NCBI GenBank assembly: GCA_021432635.1
Contig: MU270050.1
Location: forward strand, 1 to 64,000
DNA length: 64,000 nucleotides
DNA from: Thozetella sp. PMI_491
Lineage: Eukaryota; Ascomycota; Sordariomycetes; Chaetosphaeriales; Chaetosphaeriaceae
Direction: 5' to 3'
Every line of letters starts with the position of its first letter. The first letter of the stretch is position 1. Positions 35,567-50,800 of this stretch are shown here, piece after piece. Below the pieces are notes generated by a model that worked only from the letters and a program-made list of their open reading frames with translations, was not told the DNA's origin and did not search any database. A program made the position numbers and the translations under genes.

Positions 35567-37851
35567 CTAATTAGTGTTACTTTTAAAGCGATATAAAACA
35601 GCTAAGGGAAGCTTATAAATACTCTTCTAGAGATTACTGCCTTGAAACCTGGAATTAGAGATCTTTAAGAGTAAGTAATTAAGATGAAGAGCCGCCCTTA
35701 AATAAGGAATTAGGACTTTGTCTTAATTATAAAAATAACTATTTTATATGTATATAAGTATTGTAGCTAGTGTGTAAAAGATAGCTCCTTGCTAGGTTAA
35801 ACTTACCTAAGAGGAGTATAATAAAGTAGAGGTTATTAGTATCTTAGAAAAGCTATAGCTTATAATCTAGGATTAGATAATTGTTGACTAAGAGGTAGTT
35901 TTATAATTATTATAATTTATTAACTTAAAAATAGCTTTAAGAGAGTAAAGAAATATATAGGTAATATCTTATCTGTTTAAGTATATAAATAATTATATAA
36001 AGCCTTATAGCTTTAAGCTCTTAAGCTACTATTAAGAAGACTTTAAAAAATAGTAAACTAAGTATTTTAAAGAGCTAAACAGCTAGATTAAATGATTTCT
36101 AATAAGCTTCTTAAAAGATTAAGGGCTTTTAATATAATAATCTAGAATAAGACTAATTATAAGGATCTTATAGGAGTATATAATCTAAGATTTTAATAAA
36201 GAAATAACTACTAAAGCTTATTAAGAGATTAAAATAAAGATTATAAGTATAATAAGTATAATTTAGACTAGGGATAAATAAAGATCTTAAAAAATAAAAG
36301 CTTAAGAATCTCTAGTGTAAATCTTATTATAAAGATAAGGCTAGAATTAATAAACCAGCTATATAAGTTAGTAATCTAGACTAGATTAATTATAGTCTAT
36401 AAATCTATTAAAATAGTTTAATATAGGTTTATTTAAGGCTATTAAAAGCTAATTAAAGACCTTAAATACCTAATATAGACCCTATATAACTTACCCCTTA
36501 AATAAAAGATTCTTATAGTATTACTTTATATAATCCTAACCCTAGGGATATACCTAGTAGTAAAAAAGAGATACTAAAACCCTATAAATAACTATAAGCT
36601 AAAATATAATAAGAAATAATTAATAGAAAGACTTATAAGGGATTAATTTATACTAGGAGGAATAAAACTAATAATCCCTATCCCTATTAATATCTTTAAT
36701 AAAAGAGATTAATATAAATATATTATAGTTATTCTTTAAGATTTAAAAGGAGAAGAATATATAAATTAAAGCTTAGTATAATATATTAGATTCTAAGGTA
36801 AAGTAGTTCTTATTATACTTAAAAAAGCTTAAGATTTACCTTTCCTAGCTTTATATAGTATTTAATTAAATATTAAGAGGGGAAGCCCTATAGTATTTTT
36901 TTAACTATATAAATCTAAAGTAGTTATTTACTATATTATATATAAAGATTAAATAATATTATAATATAAAGATAAATAAAGTATTATACTATAATAATTA
37001 AAGCTTATTAATACTTAATATCTTAAAAGAAAAGCTAGAGATAGTTAAAAAGAGTAGTTAAGAGATATTTTAAGTATTATTTAATAAGTTATAATTATAT
37101 TAGTAAGCTTTTAGTAAGGAATATTAAATAGAATAATAACTTATAAATATAATATTAAAAGTTATTTCTAATATATAAGAGTTATTAATTACTCTTTTTA
37201 AACTAGAGAGGAGTTTTAAGATACTTTATTCTTTACTTTATAATATACTTTAAACAGTAGAAAATACTAATTTATTTATTATAAAAAGCTTTTTTATTAA
37301 CTAAAGGTTTTAATATATAATAAAGTATTTAAAGAGTTTTTTTTAAAGCTTAAAACTATTTTAGATTAATAAGCTAAGCTTAAATAAAAGAAAATAAACT
37401 AGTAAGTATTAATATAATAAAAAGATTAATTATTACTTTAAAAACTATATAAAAGCTAAATAAGTAAAGGTAAAAAAGGAATAAAAGCTTTAATAATCTT
37501 TTAAGAATAAGCTTAAATAAGGCTATAAAATATACCTTATAATATATAAAGGACTATCTTTATATAAGATATTTCTAAAGGAATAATATTTAAATAATCT
37601 AGATAATCTCTTAAGTAAAAAAGAGAGTAAAAGAGAAAGTAATTAATAATAAGAGATAATAGCTTAGCTTATAAACTTAATATTTTAATATGTTTTATAA
37701 GTAAAAATAAGGAATATATTATTAAACTATTATTAATTTAATTAAGAGAAATATATTAATAAGGTATTTATACTTAATAAATACTTTAAAGCTATATTTT
37801 AAGGTATTATATCTAATACTAGTATTATAAAGAAGTTAATCACTAGTATAA
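35567..37851 (+). pseudogene. Copia internal region, 5' part (gag and early pol), degraded
   Basis: About 2.3 kb of AT-rich sequence between the 5' LTR and the Gypsy block. By position it should hold gag, protease and integrase coding sequence, but individual motifs are too mutated for me to place. The last codons before 37851 run in frame into the reverse transcriptase part that resumes at about 52232. Confidence 0.55.
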
Positions 37852-38282
37852 TGTTATGACTAAGGCATTAGCTACCTCCCTGTGACCGTTAATAAGGCTT
37901 AATGCCTAGGCTTAGTGGTTAGTAAGGGTAGAACCCTTAATAGATGCCTTAGGCACTTATATAGATGTTCTACTAATAAGAAAGGATTACCTCCTTAGAG
38001 GCTTAGTAGTAATCTAGATTACTAGGTGAGCTAGATTACTAACGCTCCTTAGTATAGGTGAGCTATAAAGAGTAACCTAGTATATAAGACCTTAGTCTCT
38101 ACTTAGATAGATTAGTTAGCCTTTACTCTTTAGTAATTAATCTATTTAAACTACCCTAGCTTATACTTTAGATTTTATACCTTTTTTATTAATTAATACT
38201 CTACTTGTCTCTATCTTCCCTATCTTAGGAAAGACCCCTTATATATTAAGAATATTAACCTTAAGATCTTAGTATTATAATA
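37852..38282 (+). repeat. 5' LTR of Gypsy copy A
   Basis: Starts TGTTATGACTAAGGC and ends TATTATAATA. It matches, in reverse orientation, the LTRs at 44446-44884, 51789-52227 and 61592-62035. Confidence 0.85.
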
Positions 38283-41200
38283 TATTAATTACTTTCTTTT
38301 AGAGGATAAGACAAGTATAATTAATAATGTTTTATAATTAATATATTTAGTAAGAATACTCTATTTATTAGTAGTTATAACTTTAATAAGTCTAAAAAAG
38401 GAAAAGATAAGGCCCTTATTTAGTATAGCTTTAACTAAAAAATAAAGGATATAGGAAAAGATAGTAGAGATAATACTAACTATACCTATAGAAAACTTAA
38501 AAATAACTTTAATAAAATAATAAAAATCTTAAAAGAAGTTTATAATAAAATATATTAAGTCTTAAAACTTATTAATAAAGTTAATATATTATATATTGCT
38601 GCTAATATTATTAGAACCCCTATTATAAGATGTAAAAAACTTAAGCTTAACCTGTTATAAACCTTTAATAGTACCTCTAAACTCTTAAAAAGCTATTTAG
38701 CTTAAGTAAGAGCTTATTATTACTTTTATATTAATAGCTTTAAAAATAAGGCTAAAAAAGTAGTATATACCGTTTTATTCCTTAAAGAAAAAGTACTAGT
38801 CTAGTTTAAACCTTATCTTATAAAATTCTTTAAGAAAGGACTTATTTATATACTATGCCTAGAAACTTAAAATATATTTATATCTTATATAGGATATAAA
38901 TATGCCTTAAGATTATTATTTTAAAAACTTAATAAGAAACACTAATAAAAATAAGACTTATACTAACTTAAATAGAAAGGATTAATAGTCTAGTATATAA
39001 TAGACTTTTAATGATTTTACTTGCTTTTTAACTATATAGATAAAACTAAGAAGTTTTTATTCTATTAAAGACTTAAGAGTAAAGTTAAAGATAAAGTCTT
39101 TAAATTTAATACCTTAAAAGATTTCCTATTATATATAGAAATAATAACTTATATTAATAATTAATTATATAAATAAAGGATAAAAAGACAGTAATAAAAA
39201 CTAAGATAATAAGCTAATATTAAAAGACTTTAATAGTATAACTAGTCTAAGTAACCTATTAACTAATACTAAAACTATTAAATAATAATATATAGGATAT
39301 ATTTAAGACTTATAGACTTAAATATAACATAATAAAAACTAAAATAAGACTTTAAAAATATTAAGTACTATAACTATTAAAAAAAGAGATACTATACTAA
39401 TATATATAAACAGCTAAAGAAGATAGGTTAAAAACTAATACTTAAAAAATAATCTGTTAACCTAGTATAATATAAGCTAGTCTAAACCCTAAGTATAGCT
39501 ATATAAGATAATCTAACCTATAATACTATAGATCTTAATAATACCTATATTATAATACTAATAAAAGGACTATCTTTAGATTAATATATAGCCTTAAGTA
39601 AACTAATAACTTGGGAAGCTATATTATACCTTAAAGTAGTAGTAAAAGTAGACTACCTATTACTACTAGTTAAAAATAAGATAACCTTAACTATATAAGA
39701 ATTAAAGCTAATTATATATTATAAACTAGACAAACCATATAAAATAGATAGAGTTAAGGCCTATTTAAAATACTAAAGTAAAAAAGTCTATTATATTTAA
39801 AAATAAGGAGAAATAATAATATATATTTATTATAAAAAGCACTTACTCTCTTATATATTACCACCTTTAAAATATATAAAAAACTAAGATAATAGACTAA
39901 ACTATTAGCTATAAAAATTATATAATAATTATTTTAAAAATAAAAAAAAATATTAGTTTTTAAATTTAAATAACCTTAGATATAATATATATATTAAAGA
40001 TAATACCCTATATATAAGATAAGAACCTACTAGTAAATAATAACTAAGAAAACTTTAATAATTAAATATTTTAATACCTATATCTAAACAACTTAACTAC
40101 TTTAAATAATACCTTATAATAATATATTATAATAACTAAGAAGTTTAAAAGATATAGCTAGATAACTCTTTTATTAAAACCTATATCTATAAAGGAAGTA
40201 ATAAATAACTTATCTTTTATATATCTAGGTAATAAGGAGAAGAATTTAATAACCTACTAGAAATTAAAGAAAAACTAATAAAAGAAATATATAATATATC
40301 CCTATTTATAGTTTAAGAATATCTAAGGATTAGACTTAACTTAATTTTAAAAGGGGAATATATATTATTCCTTATAGATAGAGTCTTATATTATAACTCT
40401 TTAAAAAATAATTAATAACTAAACTATTAAAACAACCCTTAAATAAGCCCCTAGTATAGATATTATAAAGAAATTACTTAGATATAATATATTATATTAT
40501 ATAAAGTATATATTATAGATAAACTAAAGTATAATTTCTTTTTTATTAGGTATAAGACATAGTAAATTAATAACTTATACTTATAAGAAGAAATAAAGTA
40601 TTAAAAAATAAAAGATTAATATAATAGATAAACTACCTTTAGGCTAAACCCTTAGTTCTTAATACACTATAAAAATAAGCTAAATATAATATAATATACT
40701 TTAATAATATACTTATACTATTACTTAAAGAAAACTATATAATAATATTAAAGAAAAGTATAAGGATATACTTTTATAAGAAGAGACTTTATTAACTTAT
40801 AAATAAAAACTATAAAGGAATAAATTAAAGCTATAAAATATATATAAAAGTGATTTATTAATATAAGACTTAAGCTTTAACTTAAAAACCCTATATAATA
40901 TAAGTTATAACCTATAGATAAAAGCTAATACTTATAGCTAACCCTAGGGTAAGATTAGATAAAAAATAATAGATATTACTTATAAAGAGTTAATAGGATA
41001 ACCTAGAGATAAAAACTCTTATAATAGCTACTAGCCTAAATTTAAGACTATTTACCTATATTTTTATTATTAATAATTAATATAATATTATTATAGTAAT
41101 TAACAGTAGATCTTAAGGAAACTATATATTACTTAGAGTTATTAACTAGTTATAACTATCTTAGAAAAAGAAAGAATTTATATATTACTTATATACTATA

Positions 41201-44200
41201 AAAGAAGAACTAGCTTAGTATAAAAAGGGAGATATTATAATAGAGACTATACCCCTTTTAATATTAGCCTATAATATATATAATAAAAAAGTAACCTTTA
41301 ATATTATAGAAATTAAACTATACTATTTAATTCTAGGAATATTATAGTTATAAAAGAATAACCTAAGAATTAACTAGATAATTAGCTAGATATCTTTTAG
41401 ACTAGTATTTAAAGAATATACCTAACTAATCTTAGAGAAAGAAATTAAAGATATTTAAAGAGATTTAGCCTTTAGAGTGACTTATAAGAGATTCTTAAGT
41501 AAGCCTATAGAAAAGACTTTTAAGATGTTAATAATTATTAAAGTATCTATAATAAGAACCTTAAATAAGATATTAAAAGAATATTAAAAGTATAACAAAC
41601 TATTTAAGGGAATATTAAATATAAGGTTATTAAAATATAATTAGTTTAACTATTATATACTAATTAAACTAAAAGAATAACCTAAACTATATAAGATCTA
41701 TAGATTAGACAAGGAAAAACTTATAGCCTTATAATAATACCTTAATAAAAACCTAGAGAAAGATTATATATAACTGTTAAATTCCCTAGTAAGATACCTA
41801 ATTTTATTTATATTAAAGAAAAGTAAGGATAGTACTAGGAAATAAAGATTATATATTAACTATTAATAACTTAATAATATTATTATCCTAGATAAAAGAT
41901 TATTACCCCTAATATTTAAACTATAAGACTAATTAATAAAAGCTATAATAATAATATATCTTAACTTAAAAAAAACCTATAACCTAATATAAGTAGCTAA
42001 AGGAGAAAAATAAAAAATAATAATTAGGACTAAGTATAAATATTATAAGTATTTAGTTATACTATTTAAACTATAAAATACCCTAGTAATATTCTAAGCT
42101 ATAATTAATTATATTTTATAACTATATATTAATAGATTTTATATTATCTACCTAGATAATATCTTTATCTACTTAAAAAATAAAACAGAATATAAATAAT
42201 ATATCTATATTATACTATAAGTTTTAAAAGACACTAAACTCTTAGTAAAACTAGAGAAGAGTAAGTTTTATACTAAAGAAACTATCTTCTTAGGATTTAA
42301 AATTACCTTTAGATTTATAGGAATAAACCCTAAAAAAGTAGTAGTAATATAAGACTAGTTATTATTAGAAATAGTAAAAGAAGTATAAGTTTTTCTTAGA
42401 TTTATTAATTATTACTACTACTTTATAAAAAGCTATAGTAAGCTTGCCTTACTATTTATAAAGCTTACCTATAAGAAAACTAAGTTTAAGTAGACTAATT
42501 AAGTCAGTAAAGCCTTTAAAGCTATTAAGTTATAGATCTTAAACAAACCTATATTTATACTCTTAGACTTAGTAAAACTATATAAAGTTAAAACTAACTC
42601 TTTAAACTTTATAATAGATGGATAACTTAGACAATATAATAAAAAAAGACTATTATACTTAGTTGTCTTCTTCTTAAAAAAGCTAAAAAGAGTAGAAATT
42701 AATTACTAGATATATAATAAAGAACTAATAACTATTATTAAAGCCCTTAAAGAATAAAAGATTTACCTTTATAAAGTATAATATTAAGTTATTATTTATA
42801 TAGACTATAAAAACCTTACCTACTTTATAATTAATAAGGAACTTAATAAATAATAAATTAAATAGACTAAATTCTTATCTAAATCTAATTTTAAAATTAT
42901 ATATAAAAAAGGACTAAAAAACGCTAGAGTAGATACCCTTAGTTAAAAAGAAGACTATATATAAGAATTAAAACCTTATATATAAAATATTTTAATAGTT
43001 TTAAAGGATAAAAGCCTAGGCTAGGCTCTTTAAGAGTTAAATACTACCTTTTAAATTCTTTTAGACCCTAACTAGACTAATAAGATTAAAAAAGCTTATA
43101 ATAACTAAGACTTTATAGACTTTATATAAAATAGCCTTAGTAAAAATATAGAAAAAAAAAATAAAGTTTATTAATTTTATAAAAAGATCTATATCCCTAA
43201 TATTTTATAATAAGACCTAGTAAAAGAATTATATAAAATCCTTCTCTATAAATATTAAAGAGTTATTAAGACTCTAGAATAACTATATTATACCTATAAC
43301 TTCCCTAAAGCTAAGAAAATTATAGAAGAAGTAATTAAAGAATATAATAAATATAATAAAAGCAAGGTAAACTAGTATAAGATCTATAAAGAATTATAAC
43401 CTTTTCTAATCCTTAAAAAGTTATAAAGCTTAGTCTCTTTAGACTTTATTATAAAACTATTACCCTTAAAAAAACCCTTAACTAAAGTATCTTTTAATAG
43501 TATTTTAATAATTATAGATAGACTTATTAAGTACAGCTACTTTATCCTATATAAAAAAGCTAATAATACTAAAGAACTAGCCTATATATTTATAAAGAAT
43601 ATTATTATAAACTATAAACTACTAGACAAGTTAGTTAGCAATAAAGACAAGCTATTTACCTTAAACTTTTAAAAAGCCCTTATAGCCTAACTTAAAACTA
43701 AACACTAATTATTAATAGCTTATTACCCCTAGTTTAATAAATAAATAGAAAGACTAAATTAAACTATAAAATAATACTTATACTATTATATTAACTATAA
43801 GTAAAACGATTAGGTATAACTATTATTAATTGCTTAGTTTACTTATAATAATACTAAATAAAAATTAACTAAGATATCCCTATTCTTTACTAATTATAGC
43901 TTTAAATTAAAAGTTTATTAAACTTCTCTTAACTTAAAAGAGAATTTTAAAGTAGGATTAAAAGCTAAAAAACTAAAAACCTTATATAAACTTATAAAAA
44001 GAAAACTAAAGTTTATCTATAATAAAATAAATAAATACACTAACTAGAAAAGGTTAAAGGGACTAACCTTTTAAAAGAGAGATAAGGTCTATCTCTTATA
44101 AAGAAATATTAAAATAATATAACTAAGTAATAAATTAAACTTTAAGAAGTTAGGACTATTTTAAATTAAAAAATAAACTAGTAAAGTCACTTATAAACTA

Positions 44201-44445
44201 AAACTACTTATAATAATATAGATATACCTTATTTTTTATATCTTACTACTTAAACTAACACTAAGAAATACTAGACTAAATAAATATATAAAAGTTAATA
44301 AATAATTAAAATATAAAGTTAAAAATATTATAAACTCTTATAATATTAAAGATAGATTAAAGTACTTAGTTAAGTAGATAAGATATAATACTAGTAAAAA
44401 TATATAGAAACTTAATAAATACCTAAAAAACTTATAGGAGCTTAT
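37852..44445 (+). mobile_element. Gypsy chromovirus copy A, plus orientation, lacking its 3' end
   Basis: A 431-bp 5' LTR (37852-38282) is followed by 6163 bp of internal sequence. One frame can be followed from reverse transcriptase (about 41600) through RNase H (INY-IYNKELITIIKALKE near 42700) and integrase (IIDRLIKYSYF, 43511) to a chromodomain (RLKYLVK-IRYNTSKNI, about 44355-44410). It is interrupted only by stops of the CAA/CAG-to-TAA/TAG and TGG-to-TAG kind. The RT catalytic box reads YLDN instead of YLDD (42149-42160). The integrase SDRD box reads SNKD (43637-43648). Compared with copy B, the last roughly 730 bp of internal sequence and the 3' LTR are missing. The sequence stops exactly where the LTR of copy B begins. 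Confidence 0.85.
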
Positions 44446-44884
44446 TATTATAATACTAAGATCTTAAGGTTAATATTCTTAGAGTGTAAGGGATTTTTTC
44501 TTAAGGTAGAAAGGGTAGAGATAAGTAGAGTATTAATTAACTAAGGGGTGTAAAATCTAAAGTATAAGCTAAGGTAGCTTAAATAGATTAATTACTAAAG
44601 AGTAAAAGCTAATAGATTTATCTAGGTAGAGACTATAGTCTTATATACTAGGTTACTCTTTATAGCTTACTTTGGATTACTAAAGGTCTAGAGCTCCTTA
44701 GTGATCTAAGAGCTTTAGGCTTATTAAAAGCTTAGTGTTTTATAGTAATTCTTTTTAATTAGTAAACTATCTATATAGGTGCCTAAGGTATTTATTAAGG
44801 GTTTTATCTGTTATAACTACTTATAGTTAAATATTAAACTATATTAATAATTATAAGAAGATAGTTAATACTTTAATTATAATA
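44446..44884 (-). repeat. 3' LTR of Gypsy copy B
   Basis: 439 bp with termini tattataa and ttataata (mutated TGTTATAA and TTATAACA). On its left it abuts copy A internal sequence with no spacer. Confidence 0.85.
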
Positions 44885-47800
44885 TAAGCTCTCTCTTTTA
44901 TATTAATGTTCTTAATAACTTATAAGTAGGCTTATATTTATATTTATCTATTAATGTGTTATTAAATTTCCTTTTCCCTTTTATATTGTTATATATTAAT
45001 AAGATATCTAGTTATATAGAGAAATAAAAAACTACTTTTAATAAAACTTAGAAATACTACTTTTTTACTAAATTTATTAATTAGAATAGGGTTAAGTCTA
45101 ATATATTATACTTTTATTATTTTAAGAAAGGTTTAAAGTATAGGGTGGCTAGTTATTTAGGAAAATACTATTATTATATTAAGTCTAGAAAGTTATATGA
45201 TAGCTTATTAGTAGTAAATACTTATAAGTATTTTTTATAATTTATAGAGATTATACTTACTAACTAGTTAATATAATAGCTTAGAACTTATTAGAGTAGT
45301 CTAGGCTAAAATATAAAAAAGAGGAAATAAGTAAGACAATCTATCTTTAATATATAGAGGTATTAATAGTATAAAAATCTCTATCTAAAGTATTTATATA
45401 GTTGGATTATTTATATAAGTAAAAGAAACTAGTTTGTTTATAGGGCAAGTAATTATTTACTTATAGGGTTATAAGTTTAAAAGAGGATATTATTAAGGAG
45501 ATATTCTTAGAGTAGTATATTATAGGGGAAGTATAGGGTTTAGGTGCTTTTAATATAATTAATTAGGAAGTAATAGGTTTTAACTTAGTACTAGTTAATT
45601 AGGGTTTTAGTGGTGAAACTATTAAATAAGTTCTTATAAATTTCCTAGGTGTTTATTAAGTTCTTATATATTTTTATTAGTATTATATTCTATTTATTTA
45701 ACTAGGTACTTTAATCTATCTTTAGTATTATAAGAGTCTATAATTTTTTTAACTTTATATTTTAGTTGCTTGTTAATTTTTATATGTTTGTCTAGTCTAG
45801 TATTTTTTAGTACTAGTTTAAGTAGTAAGATATAAAAAATTAGATATATTTATATTATTATAAATAGTTTTAGTTTATAAGTAACCTTATTAGTTTATTT
45901 TTTAATCTAAAATAATCCTATCTTTTTAAAGTTTAATTTATTACTTAGTTATATTATTTTAATATTTTTTTATAAGAGGTAGACCTTATCTCTCTTTTAA
46001 AAGGTTAGTCCCTTTAATCTTTTTTAATTAGTATATTTATTTATTTTATTATAAATAAACTTAAGTTTCTTCTTTATAAGTTTATATAGGGTTTTTAATT
46101 CTTTAACTTTTAATCTTACTCTAAGATTTTCTTTTAAGTTAAGGGGGGTTTAATAGACTTTTAGTTTAAAGTTATAGTTAGTAAAGAATAGGGATATTTT
46201 AGTTAACTTTTATCTAGTATTATTATAAGTAAACTAGATAATTAATAATAGTTATACCTAATTATTTTATTTATAGTTGATATAGTAATATAAATATTAT
46301 TTTATAGTTTGGTTAAGTCTTTTTATTTACCTATTAGACTAAAGGTAGTAAGTTATTAATAGTTAGTATTTAGTTTTAAGTTAGGCTATAAGGGCTTTTT
46401 AAAAGTTTAAGGTAAATAATTTATCTCTATTATTAACTAGCTTATCTAATAGTTTATAGTTTATAATAATATTTTTTATAAATATATAGGCTAGTTTTTT
46501 AACGTTACTAGCTTCTTTATATAGGATAAAGTAGCTATACTTAATAAGTCTATTAATAATTACTAAGATATTATTAAAAGATACTTTAATTAAGGGTTTC
46601 TTTAAGAATAATAGTTTTATAATAAAGTCTAAAAAGATTAAGCTTTATAATTTTTTAGGGATTAAAAGAGGTTGTAATTCTTTATAGATCTTATATTGAT
46701 TTGCCTTGCTTTTATTATATTTATTATATTTTTTAATTACTTCTTTTATAATTTTCTTAGCTTTAAAAAAGTTATAAGTATAGTATAATTATTTTAAAGT
46801 CTTAGTAACTCTTTAATATCTATAGGAGAGGATTTTATATAATTCTTTTACTAGGTCTTATTATAAAGTATTAAGGATATAAATCTTTCTATAAAATTAA
46901 TAGACTTTATTTTTTTTTTCTATGTTTTTACTAAGGCTATTTTATATAAAGTTTATAAAGTCTTAATTATTATAGGCTTCCTTAATCTTATTAGTTTAAT
47001 TAGGGTTTAAAAGGACTTAAAAAGTAATATTTAACTCTTAAAGGGCCTAGCTTAGGCTTTTATCTTCTAGGACTATTAAGATACTTTATATATAAGGTTT
47101 TAGTTCTTATATATAGTTTTCTCTTTAGTTAAGGGCATTTACCCTAGTATTTTCTAGTCCTTTTTTATATATAATTTTAAAATTGAATTTAGATAAGAAT
47201 TTAATCTATTTAATTTGTTATTTATTAAGTTTCTTATTAGTTATAAAGTAGGTAAGGTTTTTATAGTTTATATAAATAGTGACTTAGTATTATACTTTAT
47301 AAAGGTAAACCTTTTATTCTTTAAAAGCTTTAATAATAGCTATTAGTTTTTTATTATATATCTAGTAGTTAATCTCTACTCCTTTAAGCTTTTTTAAGAA
47401 GAAGGTAACTAGGTATAGTAGTTTTTTCTTATTATATTATCTAAGTTATCCTTTTATTATATAGTTTAAGGAGTTGGTTTTAACTTTATATAGTTTTATT
47501 AGGTCTAAAAGTATAAGTATAGGTTTACTTAAAATCTTTAACTTAATAGTTTTAAAGGTTTTACTAGCTTAATTAGTCTATTTAAACTTAATTTTCTTAT
47601 AAGTAAGCTTTATAAATAGTAGGGTAAGTTTATTATAGTTTTTTATAAAGTAGTAGTAGTAATTAGTAAATCTAAGAAAAGCTTATACTTCTTTTATTAT
47701 TTCTAGTAGTAGCTAGTCTTATACTATTACTACTTTTTTAGAGTTTATTCTTATAAATCTAAGGGTAATCTTAAATCTTAAGAAGATAGTTTTTCTAGTA

Positions 47801-50800
47801 TAAAACTTACTTTTTTCTAGTTTTACTAGAAGTTTAGTATCTTTTAAAGCTTATAGTATAATATAAATATATTACTTATATTTTGTTTTATTTTTTAAGT
47901 AGATAAAGATATTATCTAGATAGATAATATAAAATCTATTAATATATAGTTATAAGGTATAATTAATTATAGCTTAAAATATTACTAGGGTATTTTATAG
48001 TCTAAATAATATAATTAGGTATTTATAATGTTTATATTTAGTCTTAATTATTATTTTTTATTCTTCTCCTTTAGCTACTTATATTAAGTTATAGGCTTTT
48101 TTTAGGTTAAGACGTATTATTATTATAGCTCTTATTAAATAGTCTTATAGTTTAAATATTAAGGGTAATAATCCTCTATTAGAGATAGTAATACTATTAA
48201 GTTGTTAATAATTAATATATAGTCTTTATTTTCTAGTATTATCCTTGTTTTTTTTTAGTATAAATAGGATTAAATATCCTACTGATAAATTTAATAGTTA
48301 TATATAATCTTTCTTTAGGTTTTTATTAAGGTATTATCTTAGGGCTATAAGTTTTTCTTTATCTAGTTTATAGATTTTATATAGTTTAGGTTATTCTCCT
48401 GGTTTAATTAATATATAATAGTCGAACTAATTATACTTTAATAACCTTATATCTAATATTTCCTTAAATAGTTTATTATATTTCTAATATTCTTTTAATA
48501 TCTTATTTAGGGTTTTTATTATAGATATTTTAGTAATTATTAATATCTTAAAGGTTTTTTCTATAGGCTTACTTAGGGATCTTTTATAAGTTATTTTAAA
48601 GGCTAAGTCTTTTTAAATATCTTTAGTTTTTTTTTTTAAGATTAGTTAGGTGTATTTTTTAAGTACTAGTCTAAAAAATATCTAGCTAGTTATCTAGTTA
48701 ATTCTTAGGTTGTTTTTTTATAATTATAGTATCCCTAAAATTAAGTAGTATAGTCTAATTTCTATAATATTAAAGGTTATTTCTTTATTATATATATTAT
48801 AGGCTAATATTAAGAGGGGTATAGTCTTTATTATAATATCTCCCTTTCTATACTAAGCTGGTTCTCTTTTTATAATATATAAGTGATATATAACTTCTTT
48901 TTTTTTCTAAGGTAGTTATAACTAATTAATAACTCTAGGTGATATATAGTTTCCTTAGGATCTACTATTAATTACTATAGTAATATTATATTAATTATTA
49001 ATAATAAAAATATAGGTAAGTAGTTTTAAATTTAAGCTAGTAGCTATTATAAGAGTCTTTGTTTTTAGGTTGCTCTACTAACTCTTTATAGATAATATCT
49101 GTTATTTTTTATCTAGTCTTATCTTAGGGTTAGCTATAAGTGTTAGCTTTTATCCCTAGGTTATAACTTATATTGTATAGGGTCTTTAAGCTAAGGCTTA
49201 AGTCCTATATTAATAAATTATTTTTATATATGTTTTATAGCTTTAATTTATTCTTTTATAGTTTTTATTTATAAGTTAATAAGGTTTTCTCTTATAAAAG
49301 TATATCCTTATACTTTTCCTTAGTACTATTATATAGTTTTCTCTAAATAATAGTATAAATATATTATTAAAGTATATTATATTATATCTAGCTTATTTCT
49401 ATAACATATTAAAAATTAAGGTTTTAGCTTAAAAATAGCCTATCTATTATATTAGTCTTTTATTTCCTAATACTTTATTTTTTCTTATAAGTATAAGTTA
49501 TTAATTTATTATATTCTATACCTAATAGGGAAGAAATTATACTTTAGTTTATTTATAGTATATATTTTATATAGTATAATATATTATATCTAGGTAATTT
49601 CTTTATAGTATTTATACTAAGAGCTTATTTAAGGGTTATCTTAGTAATTTAATTATTAGTTATTTTTTAAAGAGTTATAGTATAAGACTTTATTTATAAG
49701 AAATAATATATATTTCCTTTCTAGGATTAAGTTAAGTCTAATCCCTAGATATTTCTAGACTATAAATAAGGGTGTATTATATATTTCTTTTATTAGTTCC
49801 TCTTTAATTTCTAATAAGCTGTTAAATTTTTCTCTTTATTACCTAGGTATATAAAAGGTAAGTTATTTGTCGCTTCTTTTATAGATATAGGTCTTAATAA
49901 AAGAGTTATTTAACTATATCTTTTAAACTTCTTAATTATTATAATATATTATTATAAGGTATTATTTAGAGTAGTCTAGTTGTTTAAATATAAGCGTTAA
50001 AATATCTAGTTGTTAGAGTTTTCCTAGTTGTTATTTACTAGTAGGTTCTTATCTTATATATAAGGTATTGTTTTTAATATATATATTATATCTAGGGTTG
50101 TTTAAGTTTAAGAACTAGTATTTCTTTTTATTTTTAAAATAGTTATTATATACTTTTTATAGTTAATAATTTAGTCTATTATCTTAATTTTTTATATACT
50201 TTAAGAGTAGTAATATATAAGAGAGTAGGTACTTTTTATAATAAATATATATTATTATTTCTCTTTATTTTTAAATATAGTAGATTTTTTTACTTTAGTA
50301 TTTTAGGCAGGCTTTAGCTTTATTTATTTTATATAGTTTGTCTAGTTTATAATATATAATTAGTGTTAGTCCTTATATAGTTAAGATTATATTATTTTTA
50401 GCTAATAATAATAAGTAGTTTATTTTTACTATTACTTTAGGGTATAATATAGCTTTTCTAGTCACTAGTCTACTTATAGCTATATATTAATCTAGAGATA
50501 GTTCTTTTATTAGTACTATAGTATAGGTATTATTAAGATCTATAATATTATAAGTTAGGTTATTTTATATAGCTATACTTAAGGTCTAGACTAGCTTATA
50601 TTATACTAGATTAATAAACTGTTTTTTAAGTATTAGTTTTTAACCTATCTTTTTTAACTATCTATATATATTAGTATAGTATCTCTTTTTCTAGTAGTTA
50701 TAGTATTTAATATTCTTAGGGTTTTATTTTAGTTTTTATTATACTATATTTAAGTTTATAAGTCTTAAATATATCTTATATATTATTATTTAATAGTTTT

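Noticed and set aside
41600-44445. Functional Gypsy polyprotein using stop-codon readthrough
   Set aside because: Stops are too many and the catalytic Asp residues of reverse transcriptase and integrase are lost; RIP explains all of this.
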